A DNA stretch of 64,000 bases, from positions 55,957 to 119,956 of the forward strand of contig CAIRNS010000015.1 of NCBI GenBank assembly GCA_903880015.1, given 5' to 3'. The notes under the pieces are model-generated. The model was not told the origin of the DNA, made no database searches, and worked only from the letters and a program-made list of their open reading frames with translations. Source of the stretch: an uncultured Elusimicrobia bacterium. Lineage in GTDB: Bacteria > Elusimicrobiota > Endomicrobiia > Endomicrobiales > CAIRNS01. Position numbers and translations under genes: made by a program. Shown piece by piece: positions 53,171 to 59,175 of the stretch; positions within the stretch are counted from its first letter, which is position 1, and every line of letters starts with the position of its first letter.

Positions 53171-53308
53171 AAATCCCCCTCTTTCCCCCTTTGTCAAAGG
53201 GGGATAACATCTATCATTGTCTCTGTGTTTTCCCCTCTGCAAAGGGGGATAACATCTATCATTGTCTCTGTGTTTCCCCCTTTGACAAAGGGGGAGCAAG
53301 GGGGATTT
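53171..53308. repeat. palindromic repeat element in the btuC-btuD gap
   Basis: Bounded by AAATCCCCC and GGGGGATTT. Inside are three short palindromes of the CCCCCTTTG-CAAAGGGGG kind, at 53185, 53232 and 53276, separated by two copies of an identical 35-base block (AAAGGGGGATAACATCTATC and on to TGTGTTT). A related element is at 56507-56671. Confidence 0.75.
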
Positions 53309-53321
53309 ATACTATTGTTTT

Positions 53322-54308
53322 TCATGATGATGATTTTCGTAGTAAGAGAACAAAGAATGTTATTCCCCCGACGAGGCCGGTGATGACCCCTACGGGTAGT
53401 TCTATCGGGGCGATGACGGTCCGCGCGAAAGTGTCGCAGAGCGTCAAAAATGCCGCGCCTCCGATAGCGGAAGCAATCAGCAGTGAGCGGTGTCCGTTGC
53501 CCGAGAACCGGCGCATCAGGTGCGGAACCATTAATCCGACAAACCCGACCACTCCTGCGACTGATACACATGCGGCGGTGATAAGCGAAGCTATGATGAA
53601 CAATATCTTACGCATCATTTCCGGGTCGATTCCCAGATGGGCTGCTTTTTCCTCGCCAAGGGTCAAAACATCCAATTCCCGTGAAAATAACACCAGAACG
53701 CCCAGCCCCAGCGTTGTCATGATGAAAGGAATAATGATGGTTGCCGGATCGGTTGAGGATAGGTCCCCCGTCAGCCAAACCAGGGTGCTGTATAATTTTT
53801 CGGCGTTAGTGAGCGCTATCAGAAGAAGGACCATCGACGCGCAAATAAATCCCAGTATCACGCCGCTGAGTATCAAGCTGTGGTTGGAAAAACGATTGTT
53901 TGCGGCCAGTTGGTACACCGCGTAAATGCACACGATGGTTCCGCAGAAAGCGCACAACGGCAAGAAAAGAGCGTGTATATTTGCCAAACCCGACACTATC
54001 CCGATTGTCGCGCCCAGCGCCGCTCCGCCAGATATGCCCAGCGTGTAGGAATCAGCCAGAGGGTTGCGCAAGAGAGCTTGAAACACGCACCCGCTGGCGG
54101 CAAGCCCCGCTCCGGTGACAACGGCGAGTACAATGCGAGGTATCCTCAATTGCCACAGAATGGTTCCCGGGATGCTTCCTTCCGTGCGGTGTAGAATAAG
54201 GTGTAATATTTCAGACCAAGAAAAAGTCATGGTTCCCAGCGATAGCGCCAGGAAAATGGAAAATCCGAGTATTGCAAGAAGCGTGAAAAATACATTATAT
54301 TTCTTCAT
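53322..54308 (-). CDS. btuC: cobamide ABC transporter permease BtuC (FecCD family)
   Basis: Inner-membrane channel of the importer, 328 residues with about ten membrane segments. Family motifs: RIPRIVLAVVTGAGLAASG, QALLRNPLADSYTLGISGGA (ends split), GVVGFVGLMVPHLMRRFSG. Iron-siderophore permeases are close relatives; the cob context supports cobamide. Confidence 0.92.
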   Translation of the reverse strand: MKKYNVFFTLLAILGFSIFLALSLGTMTFSWSEILHLILHRTEGSIPGTILWQLRIPRIVLAVVTGAGLAASGCVFQALLRNPLADSYTLGISGGAALGATIGIVSGLANIHALFLPLCAFCGTIVCIYAVYQLAANNRFSNHSLILSGVILGFICASMVLLLIALTNAEKLYSTLVWLTGDLSSTDPATIIIPFIMTTLGLGVLVLFSRELDVLTLGEEKAAHLGIDPEMMRKILFIIASLITAACVSVAGVVGFVGLMVPHLMRRFSGNGHRSLLIASAIGGAAFLTLCDTFARTVIAPIELPVGVITGLVGGITFFVLLLRKSSS

Positions 54309-54315
54309 AAAAATA

Positions 54316-55143
54316 TCACCGGGGCGGTGTGTTCAACAATTGTTCAAAATATTCGGTGCCGGCAGCGAAGTTCAGCGGCGTTGGCACAAAATAGTCCTGA
54401 CTTTCAATAAAAAATACACGATTGTTCTTTACCGCCGCGATTGTGGGATAGGCGTTCCATTCAAGTTTTTCGCGGGCGGTTACTCCAGCCATCGCAATAA
54501 TGAACATGACTGCAGGATTGCGGCGCAAAACTTCCTCACGGCTTATTTGCGGGTATCCGATGACGATATTGCCAAACAGGTTGACGGTATTAAGGAACAC
54601 ATTGTAATCGTTCATAAAACTGCGTGAGCCTATGGTAAACAGCGGACGGTCGCCAACTTCCCAGAACACCGTTTCCCGCCCCAAAGATGCCTTGCGGCGC
54701 AGACGGACAGCTTCTATGCGCCGGCGAGCTGACGCTACTACAGTTGCCGCTTCATTTTGTCTGCCCAGAATTTTTCCGAGCTCCAGGGCATTAGCACAGA
54801 TTTCGTCAAAATTCCGCGCCGCCTCTACAACCATTACCGTTAATCCCAGTTTCTTCATTTTATCGAAAACAGCTTTTTTGTTCCCTTCTTTGCTGGCAAT
54901 AACAAGGTCAGGTTTTAAGAGGACTATTTTTTCGATGTTTGGTTCCCACAAGGTCCCGATAATCGTTTTGGGGGCAATGCCTGTAGGACAATGGACGGTT
55001 ATTCCTACGACAGCGGAATCAATGCCAAGTTCATAAAGCGATTGGGTAATAGAGGGCGCCAGGGATATTATCCTTGTATTGCCGGCCCATGCCGCCGAAC
55101 TAAGCAGCGCAATGATTAATATGATAAATTTCAAAACTCCCAT
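54316..55143 (-). CDS. btuF: cobamide ABC transporter substrate-binding protein BtuF
   Basis: Periplasmic binding protein, 275 residues, with signal peptide (MGVLKFIILIIALLSSAAWA) and the two-lobed helical-backbone fold (RIISLAPSITQSLYELG, VVGITVHCP, KPDLVIASKEGN). Seven bases from btuC and overlapping the adenosyltransferase gene by 13 bases. Confidence 0.9.
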   Translation of the reverse strand: MGVLKFIILIIALLSSAAWAGNTRIISLAPSITQSLYELGIDSAVVGITVHCPTGIAPKTIIGTLWEPNIEKIVLLKPDLVIASKEGNKKAVFDKMKKLGLTVMVVEAARNFDEICANALELGKILGRQNEAATVVASARRRIEAVRLRRKASLGRETVFWEVGDRPLFTIGSRSFMNDYNVFLNTVNLFGNIVIGYPQISREEVLRRNPAVMFIIAMAGVTAREKLEWNAYPTIAAVKNNRVFFIESQDYFVPTPLNFAAGTEYFEQLLNTPPR

Positions 55144-55646
55144 CCTTCACGGGCGGGAACGCCGAGAGCGTACGGGTGTTTTATCTCTTTCATTTCAGTC
55201 ACCAGATCTGCGTACGAAATTAGCTCCTGCGGCGCTCCGCGGCCAGTAATGACTACATTGGCAGTGGGATCACATTGTTCCAGAAGCAGGTGTAAATCTT
55301 TAAAATCAATCAACTTTTCCCGCAGAGCAATGTTAAACTCTTCAAGAACGATAAGACCGTATTTCTTTTTTCCATTGACAATCTTTTCAAAGCAGGCAAG
55401 CGCCTGTCCGCATTGTTTCTTTACCCGCTTCATAGGCACTTCTTTAAAACAGTACGGATGACGGGGAGCAAACGCATAAAAATCGATGTGTTTAAGTGTG
55501 ACAAGAATCTTTTGCTCGCCGTAAAAATCCGCATCTTTAAATAATTGTATGAGACACACATTTTGCTTCCTTCCGAGTGCGCGGAGTATTTGTCCCATCG
55601 CTGAAGTGGTTTTTCCCTTGCCGTTGCCGGTCAATACGCAGATCAT
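55131..55646 (-). CDS. cobO: cob(I)yrinic acid a,c-diamide adenosyltransferase
   Basis: CobA/CobO/BtuR type: adds the 5'-deoxyadenosyl group to imported corrinoids. P-loop TGNGKGKTTSAMGQ at residue 6, FAPRHPYC, and VVITGRGAPQELI near the end. 171 residues. Adenosylation is needed before CobU, CobS or a CbiR-type hydrolase can act. Confidence 0.93.
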   Translation of the reverse strand: MICVLTGNGKGKTTSAMGQILRALGRKQNVCLIQLFKDADFYGEQKILVTLKHIDFYAFAPRHPYCFKEVPMKRVKKQCGQALACFEKIVNGKKKYGLIVLEEFNIALREKLIDFKDLHLLLEQCDPTANVVITGRGAPQELISYADLVTEMKEIKHPYALGVPAREGWEF

Positions 55647-55677
55647 GCAATTCTCCTCGATAATATTACTTTATTCT

Positions 55678-55761
55678 GTCATCCCCGAATGGTCCTATCG
55701 GGGATATGGTTTATATCAAAAAACAATACACCATATTCCCGATTACTACCTCGGGAATGAC
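55678..55761. repeat. inverted pair of REP-like palindromes between cobO and cobS
   Basis: Two copies of the ATCCCCGA-family palindrome face each other: 55681-55705 (ATCCCCGA/TCGGGGAT) and 55735-55758 (ATTCCCGA/TCGGGAAT). Their outer parts also match: GTCAT at 55678 against ATGAC ending at 55761, and ATATGGT against ACCATAT inside. The 84 bases can thus fold as one long imperfect hairpin. The family member at 3786-3810 shares the core. Confidence 0.75.
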
Positions 55762-55767
55762 GGGGTG

Positions 55768-56496
55768 TTACACCCATCCGGTTGCACATATAAGCAAAAC
55801 GAGCAGTTCGTTAATTTCAACGATGAATCCCAGCGAATCACCGGTTAAGCCGTTTATTTTTTGTGTAATTTTTCGCACAACCAACGCATCGCATAATAGA
55901 ATTGCGCATACCGGCAAGAGTACAGGAATTTTGAACGCGATGAGCAAAGGAATAAGATACAGCGATGCCAAAGCGAAATAGCGGCCCGGGAGTGGCAGTA
56001 TCAGTGCGCCGAGACCATCTGGGCGAGCCGGTTTCCCGATGACTGCCGAGAAGACCATTCCCCACCGCGCCGCAACGAAAGCGATGACGAGGTAAACGAC
56101 GCTAATCTTGACCATCAGATATATCTTCAATGCCAGATAAAAGATTCCTGCTGCTGTACCCATCGGACCGCTTGCGCCACTGCGCATAATCTCGAGTGTG
56201 CGCTCTTGTGGTTTTTGCGAGAGTAACCCGTCAATTGAATCCATAAACCCGTCAAAATGGAACAGATTGAAAAAGAAATAAACAACGATTAAAGAAATTA
56301 TTTTTGCTATTACAGCGTCATGAAAAATCGCCATCAACGGCAGGTACACACCGACCATTGTCCCGAACCCCAGATATCCCGCCAACGGGAAATGAATAGC
56401 GCACTTCTTGAAATCAGTTCTGCCGGGCAATAATTTTCCCAGCGGAATCCTTGTAGTCAATGATAAGGACGAAAGAATGGTATTCATGATAGTCAA
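55768..56496 (-). CDS. cobS: adenosylcobinamide-GDP ribazoletransferase CobS
   Basis: Integral membrane enzyme that joins activated cobinamide and alpha-ribazole (phosphate), the last assembly step. 242 residues with several hydrophobic segments and the conserved FHFDGFMDSIDGL metal-binding stretch near residue 70. LPLVARW-type residues appear as AARWGMVF. Its stop lies close to the repeat element downstream. Confidence 0.93.
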   Translation of the reverse strand: MTIMNTILSSLSLTTRIPLGKLLPGRTDFKKCAIHFPLAGYLGFGTMVGVYLPLMAIFHDAVIAKIISLIVVYFFFNLFHFDGFMDSIDGLLSQKPQERTLEIMRSGASGPMGTAAGIFYLALKIYLMVKISVVYLVIAFVAARWGMVFSAVIGKPARPDGLGALILPLPGRYFALASLYLIPLLIAFKIPVLLPVCAILLCDALVVRKITQKINGLTGDSLGFIVEINELLVLLICATGWV

Positions 56497-56506
56497 GGCG
56501 ATTTAC

Positions 56507-56671
56507 AAATCCCCCTCAATCCCCCTTTTTCAAAGTGGGATGTCTAAAAACCAATAATCTAACTGTTGTAAAGTAGGATGTCTAAATTTCAACTATCGAA
56601 ATAATGAGCACAAAGCGTTATCATATATCTGGCAACAAAAATATAATTCCCCCTTTGACAAAGGGGGATTT
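56507..56671. repeat. palindromic repeat element in the cobS-cobT gap
   Basis: Begins AAATCCCCCTCAATCCCCC and ends CCCCCTTTGACAAAGGGGG-ATTT (quoted as CCCCCTTTGACAAAGGGG). Inside, AAAGTxGGATGTCTAAA occurs twice about 43 bases apart, a decayed version of the spacing in the element at 53171-53308. Same family, older copy. Confidence 0.65.
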
Positions 56672-56690
56672 GCCGTTAGTTATCCTAACA

Positions 56691-57734
56691 TTATTCTTTT
56701 CCTTGCGAAACGCCGGCGCTTTCGAAGGTTGCCATTTCGTTGAGCATCTTGAGCGCCGCTTCAATGATAGAAACAGCCAATACTCCTCCCGTTCCTTCAC
56801 CCAGCCGCATGTTCAGTCGCAGTATAGGTTCAAGCCCAAGCGACGAAAGTAAATGTTGATGTCCTTTGACTGCCGATTGATGTCCGGCAAAAAGATATTG
56901 TTTTACCCCCGGGTTTATCATTGCGGCGAGTATTGCGGCGGTGGTGACGGGGTAGCCGTCAAGCACTACGGGGATTCGTTTGCTTGCGGCAGTAAGTATC
57001 ATGCCGACCATCTCGGCAATACAGGCCCCTCCCACCGTGCGCAGTATGTCAAGGGGATCATTTTTATTCGGTTTGTTCAGTGCGAGGGCTTTGCGAATGG
57101 TATTCTTTTTATGCTCTAAGGTTTGCGCGTCAATGACTGTCCCAATATCTGCAAGGTCATCAAGCGGGAATCCGGCTGCTACGCACAGGGCAGTGGCAGT
57201 GGTAGTATTGCCAATGCCCATATCGCCGATAACCAGTAAGTCTGTTCCTTCATCAATGGCGGTACGGGCAATCTCCATTCCATGGGTAATCGCTTGTTCA
57301 ACCTCAGCTGCCGTCATTGCCGGTTCCTGGGAAAAGTTTTTGGTACCTTTGTTTACTTTTCTGCTGATGAACTGCGGGGAATCGCTGACAATGTCGGTCA
57401 TGACACCGGCATCGACAACAAATACTTCCACCCCGGCATGCCTGCCAAACACATTGACCGCCGCCCCACCCCTGATAAAATTGTGCACCATTTCTCCGGT
57501 AACCTCGGGCGGATACGCAGATACTCCTTCGCGGGCAATCCCGTGATCTGCGGCAAACACATATACACGTTTTTTTGTTATTTGCGGGGATATCGTCCCT
57601 CGGATGAGTGCCATTTTCTTTGCGATGGATTCAAGCATGCCCAAACTGCCGAGCGGTTTTGTCAATACATCAATCGTATGCTGTACAGCGCTACCAATGG
57701 TGGGGTCAACGGCGGGAATGGCGTCAAAACGCAT
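56691..57734 (-). CDS. cobT: nicotinate-nucleotide-dimethylbenzimidazole phosphoribosyltransferase CobT
   Basis: Activates the lower-ligand base to its alpha-ribotide. Seen: the N-terminal LTKPLGSLGMLE, FAADHGIAREGVSAYP, IGDMGIGNTTTATAL and the catalytic glutamate region near the end (LRLGEGTGG). 347 residues. Overlaps the next gene upstream by 11 bases. Confidence 0.95.
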   Translation of the reverse strand: MRFDAIPAVDPTIGSAVQHTIDVLTKPLGSLGMLESIAKKMALIRGTISPQITKKRVYVFAADHGIAREGVSAYPPEVTGEMVHNFIRGGAAVNVFGRHAGVEVFVVDAGVMTDIVSDSPQFISRKVNKGTKNFSQEPAMTAAEVEQAITHGMEIARTAIDEGTDLLVIGDMGIGNTTTATALCVAAGFPLDDLADIGTVIDAQTLEHKKNTIRKALALNKPNKNDPLDILRTVGGACIAEMVGMILTAASKRIPVVLDGYPVTTAAILAAMINPGVKQYLFAGHQSAVKGHQHLLSSLGLEPILRLNMRLGEGTGGVLAVSIIEAALKMLNEMATFESAGVSQGKE

Positions 57735-58365
57735 GTTTAAATCTCCTTATTGAGATCAGTAATTTCTTATAATCGAATACTTCAAATGTTATCCATGCAG
57801 TATTCATCGCCGCGGCGAATGCCGGGGCAAGTTGTCGAAGATCTTTGATGTAATTAATTGTGCGTTCATTAAGCATGCAGTGATCCTTGCCGTGCCAGAC
57901 GCCGTGTATATGCAGGGACTTGATGGATATGCGGGCGGTATTGTTAAGGGCAAGCAACGGGAATGCCCGAGCCAAAACAAGGTGGCCGATATCTATCGTC
58001 ATCCGTGTATATAAGGGATAGTTCCCAATAAGGTTCTCGAGTGTAATGTCATTTTTTCCGGCAATAAAATTCTGCCAGCCAGCCAGCGGGTGGAGGACGA
58101 AGTTTTGAACAGGAAACTTGTGCGCATGAAAAAATTGGTATGCCGCGCGGCATTGAAATATGCTGCCGACCGGCAGATGGACTGTGTAGGAGAGAGGCAG
58201 GGTACGCAGGAGCGGAAGCTCTTTTTCAAGGAGTTCTTTTGTTGCTGCATCCCAAGTGTGTACTAGCAGTTCAACATAATCGACATGGCGCGACAGTAAT
58301 CGCGCATTTTCAAAGTATGTCCCTTTTCGTATCCAGGATACTGCGCCAATTTTCATGAGTTTCAC
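57724..58365 (-). CDS. TIM-barrel AP-endonuclease-2-like protein, candidate cobamide-remodelling hydrolase CbiR
   Basis: 213 residues with the features of the AP-endonuclease-2/xylose-isomerase-like fold: YVELLVH, TVHLPVG, VLHPLAGW, MTIDIGHLV, LHIHGVWHGKDH and ITFEVFD, i.e. Glu, His, Asp-His and Glu ligands at strand ends for a metal site. It is not a corrin-ring gene. It sits between cobT and cobU, with 4- and 11-base overlaps. CbiR, described in Akkermansia, belongs to this superfamily, cuts the nucleotide loop of cobamides so the lower base can be replaced, and is typically encoded in salvage clusters. The match here is by fold and context, so the assignment is inference. Confidence 0.6.
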   Translation of the reverse strand: MKLMKIGAVSWIRKGTYFENARLLSRHVDYVELLVHTWDAATKELLEKELPLLRTLPLSYTVHLPVGSIFQCRAAYQFFHAHKFPVQNFVLHPLAGWQNFIAGKNDITLENLIGNYPLYTRMTIDIGHLVLARAFPLLALNNTARISIKSLHIHGVWHGKDHCMLNERTINYIKDLRQLAPAFAAAMNTAWITFEVFDYKKLLISIRRFKHAF

Positions 58366-58847
58366 TTAATGCGGGTTGGTATGCCGCTTACCATAAGGTA
58401 GACCGCGTCCGCTCTTTGAGCCAACAGAGCATTGGTTTTGCCGATTGCATCGATATACTTTCTTGCAAGCTCATTGTCCGGAATGACACCCCAGCCGACT
58501 TCATTGGTTACAAATATTTCTTTGCCGGTCAGCGATGACGCCAATTTTTCGATATAGCGATCTACATCAAGTTTGTGATATAGCAGATTATTAACCCACA
58601 GCGTGATGCAGTCAATAAGGAAAACTCCCGCCGTAACTGTAGTGAGGGGTTTGAAAATTTCAGTCGGTTCCTCAAAGAGAATAAAATCATCACCCCGTTC
58701 TTTCTGGTGAATGGCGATGCGTTTCTCAAATTCGTGGTCCATAGGCACGCCCGTTGCGATAAATATCCGCGGTGCAGCGCATTCTCGTGCCAGTTTGACC
58801 GCCAGTGTGCTTTTACCTGATTTGATGCCGCCGGTTATGAGAATCAT
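58362..58847 (-). CDS. cobU: adenosylcobinamide kinase / guanylyltransferase CobU
   Basis: Phosphorylates adenosylcobinamide and adds GMP, producing AdoCbi-GDP for CobS. P-loop ITGGIKSGKST at the N-terminus, GVPMDHEFEKRIAIHQKER with the guanylylated histidine, and TNEVGWGVIPDNELARKY. 161 residues from the ATG at 58847, preceded by AAGGGG; the frame continues upstream through the terminator but those residues do not fit. Confidence 0.93.
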   Translation of the reverse strand: MILITGGIKSGKSTLAVKLARECAAPRIFIATGVPMDHEFEKRIAIHQKERGDDFILFEEPTEIFKPLTTVTAGVFLIDCITLWVNNLLYHKLDVDRYIEKLASSLTGKEIFVTNEVGWGVIPDNELARKYIDAIGKTNALLAQRADAVYLMVSGIPTRIK

Positions 58848-58865
58848 GCTGTGGCCCCTTGAGAA

Positions 58866-58900
58866 ATAAAAAAACCCTGCTTCACTTGGGAAGCAAGGTT
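58866..58900 (-). terminator. intrinsic terminator of the cobU riboswitch leader
   Basis: On the - strand AACCTTGCTTC (58900-58890), 6-base loop, GAAGCAGGGTT (58883-58873), then a run of seven T. 11 pairs with one G-U. It ends just before the cobU Shine-Dalgarno, so it must be read through for cobU to be expressed: the expected attenuator. Confidence 0.85.
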
Positions 58901-58969
58901 CCATTATATAATTGCACAATGAAAAGCTTTCCCGCGAAAGTCCGCCGAAACAAATACGGAGGTAAACAT

Positions 58970-59108
58970 GAAGGCCGTCGACCGGACTAATAACGAATGT
59001 TCACAGTGTTTCGGTACTGAGCACTCTGTGTTTCCGTTAATCTACCGTTGCGGGGCAGTGCCTGAATTTAACAGGACTTCCTCAGCTCTCACGAATGTGT
59101 CTGCAAAA
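58970..59108 (-). ncRNA. cobalamin riboswitch upstream of cobU
   Basis: Read on the - strand: GTGAGAGCTGAGGAAGTCC, the P3-type stem GTCCTG/CAGGCAC, CACTGCCCCGCAACGGTA (the B12-box core region), a P6 arm CACAG/CTGTG and the 3' core TTAGTCCGGTCGACGGCC. These match the cobalamin riboswitch family, though P1 is less clear than in the btuB copy, so the ends are approximate. Followed by the terminator at 58866-58900 and cobU. Confidence 0.82.
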
Positions 59109-59126
59109 GATCAATACTACAAAGGG

Positions 59127-59155
59127 ATTATAAAACATAATTTGATTCCTGTCAA
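59127..59155 (-). promoter_or_regulatory. consensus sigma70 promoter of the cobamide locus
   Basis: On the - strand TTGACA (59155-59150), 17-base spacer, TATAAT (59132-59127): a perfect match in both boxes and spacing. Transcription would start near 59120, just before the riboswitch. Confidence 0.88.
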
Positions 59156-59175
59156 ATAAAAATTGTATAAAGAAT

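Noticed and set aside
53185..53275. Two identical 35-base direct repeats resembling a CRISPR array
   Set aside because: Only two copies, spaced by short palindromic G/C runs instead of unique spacers, and no cas genes.
53144..53299. 52-residue N-terminal extension of BtuD with repeated RGKHRDNDRCYPPL
   Set aside because: It is the translation of the palindromic repeat element; the ATG at 53143 starts the conserved ABC fold.
58970..59108. RNase P RNA-like stretch GAGGAAGTCC
   Set aside because: Only the short GAGGAAAGTCC-like string matches; the remaining conserved RNase P blocks are absent and the cobalamin riboswitch core fits the whole region.
58968..59159. 63-residue + strand frame with GGAGG five bases before its ATG
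   Set aside because: It lies antisense to the cobalamin riboswitch and promoter, the composition is unlike a protein and the Shine-Dalgarno match is explained by the conserved riboswitch tail.
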